From Pohlia nutans (lineage: Eukaryota > Streptophyta > Bryopsida > Bryales > Mniaceae): 64,000 nt of DNA. Location of the stretch: assembly GCA_022496805.1 (NCBI GenBank), contig CM040102.1, positions 3,301,501-3,365,500 on the forward strand, given 5' to 3'. Shown piece after piece: positions 1 through 11,830 of this stretch. The notes beneath the pieces are model-generated. The model was not told the origin of the DNA. It saw only the letters and a program-made list of their open reading frames with translations, and made no database searches. Each line of letters opens with the position of its first letter. The first letter of the stretch is position 1. Position numbers and translations under genes: made by a program.

Positions 1-985
1 TCCACTTAACACCTCAACACTCAAATTCTTCCTCCGAGGCTTCCTTCTTCCTTCCAAGAAACACAACATTTCCTCCACGCTTCGCAAATCGACTCTCTAG
101 ACAGGTCTTTCTACTCTCTTTCCGTCAACCACACGCCTCCTCTCTTCAAACAAAAGTTGACGCCGTCGCATTCACCTCAACCAATAACCTTCTTAGTTCC
201 CGGCCACCGCTTCCTCCTGCGCCAAACACCGAAATTCTCTCCCTCGTAAGGTTATTACGAACGCTTACAAAAGCTTACAAACCCCTGACTTCACGAAGAA
301 CTCGTACTAACTCCATAAATGTCCGTTTCGTACGCGAATTTCGGCAGGTTTGCACCGATTTTGAAAAGAATCTCGCAGCCACTACGCAGAACTAAAAGAC
401 ACACGCGTCCCGCATTAAACTGTCGCCTCCAAATTGCATTGCAATGGCGTCTGCAACTTCACAGTTGCAGCATTGTGTCTCGCAGACAGAGCTCAGCCCC
501 CCGCCCTCTCTGGACAAAATCCGTAGATATCCGAGGAAAACATCTACGAAATTGAAATATGAGATCTACGGGTTTGAAGGAAGCGACAGCTGGTCCGGAA
601 TGGCGGAAAATAATTAACGAAATCGTAGATCTGGTGGGATCTACGAAATGGTGCTTTTTGTCATTGGATTGAACTATTGAAGTGAAGCCAAGTGGCTTTA
701 GTGGGGTGATTAAGCTAATAAAGCGCACTAAATTTTCGTTAATTCTAGTTTGGGCTCAGAAAAACTGGGCATAATTCTCTCCTTCTTATGGACGTTGGAA
801 GATTTCTTTTATTTTTTAGTTTTTGCCACTGCTACAGTGGTAGAACCAAAGCCACCGGCAGTTTGAAGAAAATTTGAATGCTCAATGTTTCTTTTTCAAG
901 TGCACTGAAAAGGCTGAAAAGGTGATTTAGTGTGGTCAGCACTACTGTCCCCCAAGAGCAAGATCAGGGTCAGCCCAACAAACTT
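1..985. other. Intergenic or leader stretch, no supported gene
   Basis: The first 450 bases are pyrimidine-rich and look like untranslated leader or promoter sequence. A 57-codon open frame (ATG at 444, stop at 615-617, plus strand) starts in a reasonable context but matches nothing I recognise. The flanking sequence repeats ATCTACGA-like words, so it may be chance. I would not annotate a protein without transcript evidence. Confidence 0.4.
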
Positions 986-1275
986 CTAAAAATAGAAATG
1001 CAACATTTTGGAAAGTGTTGTTTTTTTTGTTATTATTATTAATTGTATGATGAAAATAATAACCTTGAAGAATAGTTTTAAACATGGCATCCTCGCAATG
1101 GGATCCTTATAAGAAAATTAAATTATTTAAAAACAGAAATGCAACGTTTTGGAAAGTGTTTTTATTATTATTTTTATTTTATTATTTTTATTTGTATGAT
1201 GAAAATAATAACCTTGAAGAATAGTTTTAAACATGGCATCCTCACAATGGGATCCTTAAAAGAAAATTAAATTAC
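986..1275. repeat. Tandem duplication, two units of about 143 bp
   Basis: The units 986-1128 and 1129-1275 share a near-identical block running from the GCAAC(A/G)TTTTGGAAAGTGTT word to the ATGGGATCCTTA word. They differ mainly in the length of a TTA-rich tract. No protein is encoded. Confidence 0.85.
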
Positions 1276-1503
1276 TTGGCGGCCGTGTGTTGAACCTATT
1301 ATGTGGGTATGGTACTTTGCAAACGTCACACTAATTTACATCTGACACCTATGTGGAAAGTTGTTGTATCCATGTATACCTGTATAATAGAAGTAGTTTT
1401 TATGTGTACACTAATTTGAAGCCACAATACATAATCTTTTTTATATAAATATGTAGATTATGTGTGTTTATGTAGATTACTTGTGTTTAGTAAACTCAAA
1501 TTA

Positions 1504-1522
1504 CAAATAATAATAATGATTT

Positions 1523-1554
<32 letters not shown>

Positions 1555-1563
1555 TAATAATAC
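1504..1563. repeat. (AAT)n microsatellite
   Basis: An almost uninterrupted run of AAT/TAA trinucleotides with a few single-base interruptions. Confidence 0.9.
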
Positions 1564-1704
1564 ATAATACACAACCTTAACTCTAGATAGTGCGGATCAC
1601 ATAATTTAATAGCATTGGCATAATATAGTTGTTATGTTGTAGTAACAAATCAGCAATTTGTTAAATAAAGTGGTCTCCCAATTTCTATAAAGTATACTGA
1701 TTAA

Positions 1705-1833
1705 GGTAACTATACCTAATAGGGAGCATTTACCTTAAAGCGTGCGTATTTATTACAGTGTGACATTTCAGTTGTGACACTGCACTAAATACGCATGCTT
1801 TAAGGTAAATGCTCCCTTTTAGATGTAGTTACC
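1705..1833. mobile_element. Hairpin MITE flanked by TTAA
   Basis: The element is an almost complete inverted repeat. The left arm begins GGTAACTA and contains GGGAGCATTTACCTTAAAG; the right arm is its reverse complement ending TAGTTACC. TTAA lies immediately outside both ends (1701-1704 and 1834-1837), consistent with a 4-bp target duplication. It has no coding capacity. Confidence 0.7.
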
Positions 1834-2214
1834 TTAAAGCATGCCTATTCTACCAGGGTTTTTTTTTTTGGCTTTTAATAGCCTCTTTGCTACATAAATC
1901 CACTGGGAGATCACCATATGAGAACATAATGAGAAAATGTCATCTTAAATGACCACCAAGGCAATGAATTGCATCGGATGCAAACCAAGTTGAGATTTTG
2001 TGAGCGAAGTGCAATATATGAAAAGGCCAAGATGTTGGATGGGATGTACGAAGGATAAATCGAATGAAAAAAGATAGGATGTATGAAGAAACAAATATTT
2101 GTTGCTAACTTTTCTCAAATTTAAAAAAAATAAAAATAAAAATAAAAGGATAAAAAAGCCACCGCGTTCATTTGCATGTGACATTTGTAGCCTAAAGTTA
2201 AATGATCAAAAACC

Positions 2215-2448
2215 GAAGGAAAAAAAAAAAACCTTGCATTTTAGCACTAAATTAAGTTTAGAAGAGGCTTGGTATCTTAAATTAATGAACAATAATGATT
2301 ACTCATATATAGTGATTGTCATTGGTTCATCAACAACATAGACAAGGCACATAGCAGTTAAAGGGTATGGAGATGATAGCTTGTAACACCAAATTTTGAA
2401 CATAATGTTAGCAGTCGAGGGGTGAATTGAGGAAGAAGAATTTGGATG
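2215..2448 (-). repeat. Partial copy of the 46.5-kb MITE interior
   Basis: The reverse complement of this stretch matches the interior of the element at 46,526-46,939, including the segments around CAAAATTTGGTGT and AACCAATNACAATCACTAT. One end (GAGCATCC in reverse complement) resembles that element's terminus; the other end is missing. Confidence 0.55.
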
Positions 2449-3575
2449 CTCGTGTATTGATTTAAAAGTAGCATTATTAAAAGCAACACTGAATAAAATA
2501 AATAGTGCCGGGATGGCATGTGAAAAAATGGCAAATTTTTCTACAGGATGCAACATCCATCAAATGATCTGCCAAACCCTGTTTTCAATAATGTTTGCAA
2601 AATAGAGTACCAGCAGTGCCAAGTTGTTGGACCACATGGCTAGTGTTTCATGCATGGACATATGATCACATTTTTTCTTTGGACCACACAAGGTTGTTGC
2701 ACATGAATTTCTCAGATTCTCTCATATTCTATTGTATTTCCGTTGCACTATACTATTCTATTTTATTTTATGTGTTGTAATAATTCCAAAGACATGCTCT
2801 ATTTTGAAAACTCGTGAAATTTTCAAGGGTTGAAATTTTGATTGAGTGACTAAATTTTTTATTTCGCATTGATTTTACATTATAGTGTGACCTTCACTAA
2901 ATACCCTTCGTCACTATTAGTAAAAAGTAGTGTATTAGCAAAAAGTAACGTATTAGAAAAAGTAGTGTAGTAACATTTTGGTGGTACAAGCATAGAACTC
3001 TATCACTAAAATTAGGAGACTCTTGGAAAAGTGGATGAAACGTGCTTATATTTAATGCTGAAAATTTAGGGCGGATGAGAGAGCCATGGAATATGATCAC
3101 GTCTGTGACAATTCTATTAGAGAGCCTGAAATTCCTCACTTTCACTAGTGGAGACAAATAGTCAACTTCCATGAGCTCCTACAAACAAGTTGTCCGCAAT
3201 CGTGGGAGACTGGTAGCCCCCCTCATCCACCCTCTAGCATGGTATACAACCTTTTTTAGAAAATGTTTGTTACTCATTTGTTTGGGCTGATGATCATTGA
3301 AGCAAGCTTTAACCTTATACGTCCCATGGGGATGGTATATACGTTGTCATATGATTGAGATTTGCTACCACCAAGAAACTCTAAATAGGGATTTTAATAG
3401 CTCAATAGAACCACATTGATGATTGATGTAAATTTCAACTTCTCTTTTGCACCCAAACCTATTAAAAGTGTGGATCCATTCCAAATACAACCAAAATACA
3501 CCGAATTCTACTGGTCGCCACAGCACGTTCAGACGTTTAGGGGTTAACTAGATATACAATATTAACCCCTAAAGG
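2449..3575. other. Intergenic, no gene seen
   Basis: AT-rich sequence with stops in all frames. 2838-2905 resembles 11,930-12,040 (both contain the CCTTCACTAA word after a diverged ATTTTACAT block), so part of it is an old repeat. A solo right end of the TTAA-type element (GTTTAGGGG then TTAA) lies at about 3536-3547. Confidence 0.6.
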
Positions 3576-4129
3576 TCCACAACTATGTTTCTTTCTAAAC
3601 ACTTCAAAATATCCCTTCTTATAAAAAGACAAATAGTTTTTGATCTAAAACCTTTTTTACCAATCCAACCATAGAATATTTCAACCAACTTGAATTTATT
3701 ACAAGCTAAAAAATTTCAACCATTTAGGGTCCTTCAATGGTAAGATTATAAGCTTCAAAGTTGATTGCACTTTTTTCTGGCTTGTTGCCCAAATTTGAAA
3801 CTTTCTAAAAATGCCCAAAATGCAAAGTTTAGTATCAAATTTGCTAAAATGAATTTGGCAGTGTGTATATGAGGGCGTTAGCTCATTGTGTACAAAAATT
3901 CAGATGCATAGCTCATTGTATGAAAATTTTGTGGAGTTGCCCACAATTAGGTTTTTCACTTTTGCATAGTTGTATCTTTTGATCTATACATCATCTACGT
4001 TCACAAATTACCATCCCATCTTCGTTACAAAGAGTAGAATCACCACAAAAAATCTCAATAATTGAGGATCAATACTCATTCCATTCTAAGCGGACCCAAC
4101 TTGGAAAATCAACCTTGGTCCTTTAGGGG
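3576..4129. mobile_element. TTAA-flanked MITE, about 550 bp
   Basis: The element lies between two TTAA sites and has terminal inverted repeats CCCCTAAAGGTCC and GGTCCTTTAGGGG. Its right interior matches, in reverse complement, the fragment at 61,866-61,995. It has no coding capacity and is one of about ten copies of this terminus in the window. Confidence 0.75.
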
Positions 4130-4133
4130 TTAA

Positions 4134-7100
4134 TCCTTGAACATCTTGTTCCCTCTCCAAATTTTGTAGTTTTGCAAACAAGAGGGATGTTTTTGAAGTT
4201 GATGTAAAAATAAAAGGTGTACATTATGAATTTTAGATTATATTCACACAATTAGATTTGCAATTGTTATCACTAATAGTTGTGTATCACACATACAATA
4301 CATGAACTTATCTTCCCATAAAAAAATTGTAATATTTTTCTACATTGCAAAAAGAACATGACGGATGAGAAAACGTGGATGAAATTCGTACATCGTCCAA
4401 AAACAAATGGACGGTTGGTCCTTTAGAGGTAAAAAGGAATGCACAATCTACACTGTTCCACATGAGCCCAACAGAAAGAAAGATTTGTAAATTCAAAAGA
4501 CCTTCCTAATCGAGGTTGCTTTTTGGGAATATTCCATATCCACGTGTCTTCACTGTATCCACCAACCTTTCTCGTGCTAATGTGGCAACCCAGATTAGCT
4601 TAGAACAGGGGAAAAAAATGAAAAAAACCAAAAAGTACCTCCAAGTCAATGACCCATTTATCCACATGCCTTCAAATATTTAGAAATTACAACTGTCACA
4701 ATTCTCTTAATGTAGGCAAGCATCGTTATTTTTGTCGTAGAATTTGCAATGATACCCAAATGTCCACCAATGAAATTCTTTGACTCAATATAACATGATG
4801 AGCTGTCCTTGCCATCACCACGTCAGTAGAGTGGACGCTAAGATAGGTCTACTTATGGATTGCATTGTTTGCTTGTTTTCTTCCTCAATAGAATGAGAAT
4901 CCTATGCAAAGAGTGTGCAAAGAGTGTCCCTCATTGGATGAATTTTTAATTTAATTTTATTGTTATTTAATTTTTAATTTTATTTAATTTTTAGTTTTAT
5001 TGAGATGAGAATAAGTATTTGATACCGGTTTCAGTATGAGAGTAGGGATCTTTCTCTGCAGCATCAAAGGCAAAAATGCGCAATTATACATTATAAGAAT
5101 AAATAAAATTACAATTATTGATTATGAATTATTATGAACACCACTTCTTATGAATTATTATGGACACCACTTCTTATGAATTATGAAGTTTTTTTTGGTT
5201 TTTATTTTATTTTTTCTAATTATATCTACGTATTTGGAAAAAAAAATCTCAAAATTTAAAGAAATTAAGATTTTGTAATTTACTTCATAATTATTTGTGT
5301 ATTGAGATTATTGAACTACATGACATTAAGTTCAAGATTTTGTACCCCTACTAAAGTTCCCAAGATTCTTTTTGATGCTCTTAGATTTAATTTTGTTGTC
5401 ACATCTTAAAGTTTGTCTTACTTGCTTGACTCCTACTAAATCTCCTCATATAATGCCAAATGTTAGTTCCAAAAAATGTTGTTCTATCAATAAAAAAATC
5501 AACGAAGTAATAGGGGTTGCAAAACCTTATTGTTATAGAATGTAATGTACAATAAATGCATTTTTTGGTGTTGGCATATTTAGAATGATTCATGAACATT
5601 GGAAAATTTCTCATGATACCGGAGGGTTGCAAGAGTTCACTTGCTTGAAATTATTTGTTTGTTTTGATATGCCAAGATAATCGAGAGATATTTTTCATCG
5701 TAAAACGATTGGAGCAAGAGTGTTAATGAAAAAACAAGTATTGTAATCATCTATGTAGCCAAAGTTAGATCTACAGAGGAAACCATTTCAAAATCTATTA
5801 TTTTACTTATAAACATATTTATGAATATGTTATTACTATAGTACTTGTATAGTTTTGGCTATGATTATATCATTTTTGGAATGCCCAAATTTTTAAAAAC
5901 GACTTTCAATTTTTTTTTTAAATTAACATGAATATTTTACAAAAATTCATTATTTAGGGATTTTTGAACTTAAAATTCAAAATTAAAATAACTATGTGGC
6001 CAAAATTGAAAAAGAAATATGGTATAACATAAAAAAATGTTTCCTTAGGATTTCACTATGATTTGATTTTCACTTGCAATGTAAAAATTTCTCTCTTATA
6101 ACACTTTTAAAGCAAGAAACTGATAAAATATTTTCATTCCAAAATTTATGGAATTTAAAAAATAATAATTTAAACTAATCTGAAAAACACTAAATGAATG
6201 AAAAAAAAAAAAAAAAAAACAACTTGAAATAGTCAAAAACAAATAATTTGTCCATCATGTTTGTTTGAGCCATTTCAACTAACTAGGGGTTATATGTATG
6301 CCAATGTTACATAGTTTTGGTTCTAGAGTGTAAGGCCTGGTGTAAGGTTGGTTTTGAATACATGGTGCCTATAAATGAGACAATTGTTGAACCCTTGTCT
6401 TTATTCCTAGCCCCTAGTGTTGCCTGCCTCGAATGTAAACTTAAATGCTTAACAAGTCCTACCTTCAATTTGTCCAAGGTTGTCCAAGCGTTACATGAAG
6501 AAAGCCCTCCTCACAATACACTCTATACACAATATATCACAACTATAATTGTCGTCATTCAAATAATCGTCATATGCTCAGTGTTGCTCTTTCACAAAGT
6601 CTAATGTACTAAAACGTCTGTCTAACCTACTTCTAGATTTTTCAAATCATCACTTTGAACATATGCTTATTAGTTGAACAAGCACTCTAGTACGTTGAAC
6701 AAGCATTTTTAGTAGACTAGATTTTGTAAAGGATCTTCACTACCTATGCTCTATATTTCAAACGTGAGCCCTATCAATCACTTCAAATTTTGAAACTCCT
6801 AAAATTTTCAATTCAGTTTATCACCCGGGGAGGTCAATGTTAAAATTTTATTAAACCACATGAGAAAAAATATAGGGTACATTTAATTCATTGGAGCAAA
6901 AATTTATACGACTTTTAGAAATACCATAGCTTGAATGAAATGGCCTATATGGTATTATATTTAAAGTAGGGTAGGTGAAAATCATAGGTAGTATTCTATT
7001 TTTATTGATAAAGTAGGGTCTCTAATATTTAGTGGAACGGAGAATTTATGTGAGTTTTAATGAAAATCCTTGGATTGAATGAGAATTGCCTCAACTTGAC

Positions 7101-8159
7101 TAAAAAATCGTCGAAGTTAGCCAATGGTTAGGAATGAACCACAAGTGAAGGTTGAATTATTTGGCTTCATTGGGAAGTCTCCTCATGATGAATTTTAGCA
7201 TTAGGTGACTAATGAGATTCACGAGGCAAGGGCGGGGTGGTAGTACCGCATGCTTCCTCTCACTACATGCATTTCTCACTTAAACCTACCTTCGAACATT
7301 TTAGGCACTTAGCACAGTCGTCACTCTTTGAAAGTTACGTTCATGTATTGTTGTCGTTTTGTTATGTCCAATTAAGTTCAATTTATGCTGAAATTCCAAG
7401 ATACTGATAAATAGTCCAATTTATAAATAAAATAGGGTCTATTAAATAACTTAATACTAGAAATTATATTTACCTATAGGGTCTTGAAAAATACCTCAAA
7501 GTACCATTCTATCTACTAATAGGGTGCAAATTATTTAAGAAATTTAGATAAATAGCCCACCCATAATTGACCCCCGACCGCACGTGGTTTACAAAAGTAT
7601 GTAGTATGTAACCTCCCCGTGGTTTATCATAAACTTTAGAAACGGTGAATTACATCTCTTGAGATTTTCATAATTCAAACAAATTAAAATCTTATGAGTC
7701 GTAATCGTGAATTTTGGAAATTCATGATTACAATGGGATTTATCATGAATTTTTTCCCACAAAGAGCCAGTCCTTGAGGAGGTAACATTATCAATATCTT
7801 ACCCCACATTTTGAGTAATGCAACAACTTTGTTCTTTTTTGGAAAAATAGGGTTCAGTTGAAAGTTTTTTTTATAGAAATACCAGTAGGTCAGTTGTTTC
7901 CAAACAAAGGGGATATATTCATGGGGTGCATTCTACATTATGTTTGAGAATCACACAAACTCGCACACAAATTCATGAACTCCTCTAAAAATCCTTTGTA
8001 TACGAGGGGTTATACAAATTTCATCCATTATTTCTCATCGGTGGTGCACTTATCGTGGTGTGGATGTTTTATTATAGATTTTATGGAAATTTTGCTTCAT
8101 GCATGTGTGATCCAATTAGAAAGTGGACTATTTGTGAAAATTTTATGCCTCATTTAAAA
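4134..8159. other. AT-rich intergenic region, no gene seen
   Basis: I find no exon-like stretch, RNA gene or complete element in this 4-kb AT-rich block. All frames are closed at short intervals. It probably consists of decayed repeats; a diverged GGTCC(T)TTAG(A/G)GG word at about 4417 is one trace. Confidence 0.5.
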
Positions 8160-8600
8160 CCGGTTTACTCTGAATTGTTTCATAATTAATTAAATAAAAA
8201 GGAATTACATGAGTTTTTTCAAAGTTTATTCTTGCAAAAATCATAGTAATTACAAAAATGCTTTGAATTGTATGAATTATTTAGGAAAAATGTAAATAAT
8301 AGTGATGAACAACAAGGTGTAGTTGACATGCTTCTCGGGCTTATATAAAAAGAAATTTGATAGAAAAACTTATTCAACAAAGTATAATGGAATTTTAGGG
8401 TTTTGAGCTTTAAAGTGCTATGAAAAATGCAATTTTAACAATCTTGAAGAACGTTAAATTGGACTAAAAAGTAAAAGATAACCCCCACACTTTCTTAGGT
8501 GGAACTATTTTCATTTAAAATTCAAAATTAGGTGAAATTCAACGTTTGACTAAATAGTGACCAAACATGACCCCACAGGGTTCTTTGCACGCTTAGTGGC
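8160..8600. repeat. Dispersed repeat, copy 1
   Basis: This stretch matches 34,440-35,070 over most of its length, including the shared GTAGTGATGAACAACAAGG and CACAGGGNTCNTTGCACGC words. Copy 2 carries an extra block of about 190 bp. No coding capacity or terminal repeats were recognised. Confidence 0.7.
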
Positions 8601-8639
8601 TCGGCTTAGAGGTTAAACTATTTAAATGATAACAAGAAT

Positions 8640-8810
8640 ATGGGTTCCCCTTAGGAGTGCTTAAGAGCATCAAAGCGAACAGAGGTTCGATTCTGGTCGG
8701 ATGCACGTCGTAAGGGCTAATAATTCCTTGCTTAATAGGAACTCCAAGCATGATGGGAATAGCTCCTGGCCCTCATGTTACAGTGGGGGAACCACTCTTA
8801 GTTGGAAATA
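8640..8810 (+). repeat. Possible tRNA-derived SINE
   Basis: A good pol III B-box-like word (GAGGTTCGATTCTGG) lies about 35 bases downstream of an A-box-like stretch (TTAGGAGTGCTTAAGAG), the spacing expected for a tRNA-derived promoter. The sequence does not fold as a full tRNA. No poly(A) tail or target duplication was identified, so this is only a candidate. Confidence 0.35.
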
Positions 8811-8945
8811 ATTTGGAGCTTTGAGTCTAGTGCAAATATTATAGGAAGAAAAATTCCAAAAAAATCACCCACAGGGAGCGCTGAAAGCGTGCTCTCTTTG
8901 TTTGTAATCTGTTGTTGTGCAATGGAAATAAAGCATCCATTTGTA

Positions 8946-8983
8946 CTCTATATATATGTGTATATTTATACATATATATATAT

Positions 8984-9073
<90 letters not shown>
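8946..9073. repeat. (TA)n microsatellite
   Basis: A run of alternating TA with a few CA/TG interruptions at the left edge. The I/Y-repeat reading frames crossing it are artefacts of the repeat. Confidence 0.95.
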
Positions 9074-9076
<3 letters not shown>

Positions 9077-9231
9077 TACATACCTCTTGCACTGCATCAT
9101 TGAATGTGGAGAATATGAACCGAGTAGCCGGTCGAAGTCTTACAATGAAAAACATTAAGGATGGCAGAATGAAACTTTGGGATGAAAATGTGACCGTTTT
9201 TGTGACAGATTGCATGACAATGTACATTTAA

Positions 9232-10254
9232 TATATTAGATATATATATACAACGTCACGATACCATGTCACAAAATCTTCTACATTTCACATCCATGCC
9301 TTTCATCCAAATTTTATTTATATTCTCAAATCGTTCTCCACAAGGCCCATGAGAAATCTTCTCCAAAGCTTAGCATCACATTTCCTAGCATCCCCTTCAT
9401 GTTCCCCAACATTCCCTAATGTTCCCATCATCTTCTCTTTATGTACCCAAAGTTCCCATGTTCATTTTGTGTTCCCAATCGATTCCCACGTTCCCTAGGC
9501 AATGAAATGCATTGCAACATGGTGTTTTCTAGTATATATTATTTCTAATATTTTATTTTTCTTGAAGCTGCAGTGAGTGTGTAGGTGTTCCAGGGCTGCA
9601 CTGACCTCCTTCTCAGGACCAAATAAAATCTTAGTCTCAAAATCTAGAGCTGAACTCCTGCAGGGACAGTGTATCTAATTAAGTAATCTACTTTGTTAGT
9701 GATGGAGTCAATGAAAGTGATCGGACCAATGTGCATATGAAGTACCCATCTCAAATAGTAAACTCAAACACTCACATTCGTTCACTGAACTGAATGACTT
9801 TGGTGGTGAGTCCTACGGTACAGTGACTGATATTACCGTGGAGGGCACGGCTGGTAGAAAAGTACATACTCCGTAACACTCAGTTTTTCGCACACTGAAA
9901 CAAGTGCCAAGATTTTTGGATTTTTCTTTCAAATTTTTTAAAAATACTGTAAGAGAGAATTAAAAAAAAACCCTTTGTGAACACATTATCTATTCAACTT
10001 TTTTTTAATGTTTTTTTCTTCTTTTTGTCTCTGCTCACTGGGGGAGAGACTACGGAAATGCTTCGTTTTTGAGGAGTTACTAGGAGTTATGCGCGTGTAC
10101 AGTAAAATGAAACTGTAAAAGTAAATCTGGGATAAATATCAAGGCAAAGACTTCGCGACTAACCGCTTGTTAAATTACTATTCAACATAAATTTGTAAAC
10201 CTTGGTCTTCCACCTACATCAACAATACTAATTACGTACATTCACTATGTACTA
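9232..10254. other. Intergenic, no gene seen
   Basis: Contains a C/T-rich stretch with repeated TTCCC(A/C) words at about 9370-9500. No open frame, RNA gene or complete element was recognised. Confidence 0.5.
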
Positions 10255-10352
10255 CATTAGTAGAAAAGGTGGCGCTCATCATTGTGTATGCGTGAAACCG
10301 GGCACTACTTGCCTAGACACCTTCCTCGACAATGCTTCCTTTTCTACTAGTG
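10255..10352. mobile_element. Short CACTA-ended element (98 bp)
   Basis: The ends are CATTAGTAGAAAAGG and, inverted, CCTTTTCTACTAGTG, which is the terminus type of CACTA (En/Spm) elements. It is too short to encode anything and is probably a non-autonomous derivative. No clear 3-bp target duplication is seen. Confidence 0.6.
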
Positions 10353-11650
10353 ATAGGCAAGATTGAAGAGAAAACTTAATATATATCACATAAATAAAAT
10401 AAAATAAAATCTTATAAATAAACACCAGAAGATCTTGACTAATATTTCCCGATCTCCATTTACCAATTTAATAATATTAATATTAATATTAATATTAATA
10501 TTGTTTTAAAATATAGATATTTGGTGCAGATGTGCCTGTTATCCACGGTACCCGATTGTTCACGGGAACTATACGTGGGAACCATGTTCCCTTTGAAAAT
10601 CATAACCTTATAATGTCAGTGACATGAGCTACGGCATCAATGCGATGGGGAATTGGCCAAGTGAACTTCAATGTGTGACAGTAGTTTTTCTGTTTGTTGT
10701 AACATAGAATATTTATAAGTGGGCACTGATTGCATAACAGAACAGAATATTGCCAAATGAAAAAGATTGCAACATGTTGCTGAATTCACCCTTTCTCGGT
10801 CAAATTTGACAGATAGTCTGACTCAAATTAAGCCTGTTTTTTTGTGCATGTTACAGTATAGGATTTTTTATTTTTTAATTCTTTTTTGAAATCATAAACT
10901 GCAACTCACTGGGATTCCTTGACCCCAATGATTTTTTTTCATTTAAAAAGAAAACAGTCTGTGTAAATCCTTGACTGGAATTTTCATGTTGGCAGGTTTG
11001 GTTTGACACAGTATTTGGAAGACGCGACTTGCCATATACTGTGGCCCACGGTAATTAAGAGAGGCTTTATTTTTTCGAATTATTGTGGTAAAGTTCATCC
11101 ACATTGGATGAAAATTGTTCATATATGATGATAAATTGTTGAAATGGATGAAGTATTGTTACAATGGATGAATGCACCCGTGCCATTCAGGCACCCACGT
11201 TATATGGTGATATGGGTGTAGCACAAAAACGTGTGAACTCTCTTTTCGCTGCATGCCTTGAATGAGGCTCAAATGATACTTAAATAATTTACCTGGTTTT
11301 CTGTGAATTGCCTGGCATTGTGGCATGTATGCATTGGCCTGCCCTTTGTACCCTGTAGTTTTTTGTTTTGTTTTGGTACAAGCGGAACAACTTTATTCCA
11401 CTGCAGAGAAAGAGCAATACAACAGCCAAGCATGGAGGCTGCTGGTCAATCAATTTTATTTATTTATCTTTTGTACCCTGTAATGACTTGTCAACTGACT
11501 TGGCTAATAGTACTACTCGTGCCATGTCGTATTTCGTCTGCTGGAAACGATTTGACATACCACACATGGTCGAAATAAGTGGCTTGCGAAAATGCATTGT
11601 GCCATTATTTCTATGAAATTTCGCTTCATTTGTGTCCAAAGGAAGGGAAG
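10353..11650. other. Intergenic, no gene seen
   Basis: An (AATATT)n tract lies at about 10,467-10,502. The open frames near 11,300-11,760 overlap on both strands without any recognisable domain, so I treat them as chance. Confidence 0.5.
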
Positions 11651-11830
11651 AAACAACGCCAGGGTAGATAGATAGAAACTCCGGCCTTTATCCAAGGCCG
11701 GCGTGAATAAAGTGTTCGTTCGTAATGTTAATGACTTAGTGCCCACCGAACAAAGGGACATTGAAACAAACTACTATCCTTTGTCGAGAATAGACACTTT
11801 AGTGACCAATAACAATTAAACGTAACCATA
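11651..11830 (-). mobile_element. 5'-truncated LINE 3' end
   Basis: This stretch matches 20,507-20,690, the 3' end of the full-length LINE. Shared words include GGCCGGCGTGAATAAAGTGT and ACAAAGGGACATTG, and both have the same tail, (TATC)n on the minus strand. Only the terminal part is present, as expected for a 5'-truncated retrotransposon insertion. A SINE sharing the LINE tail is an alternative. Confidence 0.65.

Noticed and set aside
8802..9231. Overlapping long open frames of alternating Ile/Tyr
   Set aside because: They are translations of the (TA)n microsatellite on both strands and have no coding character outside it.
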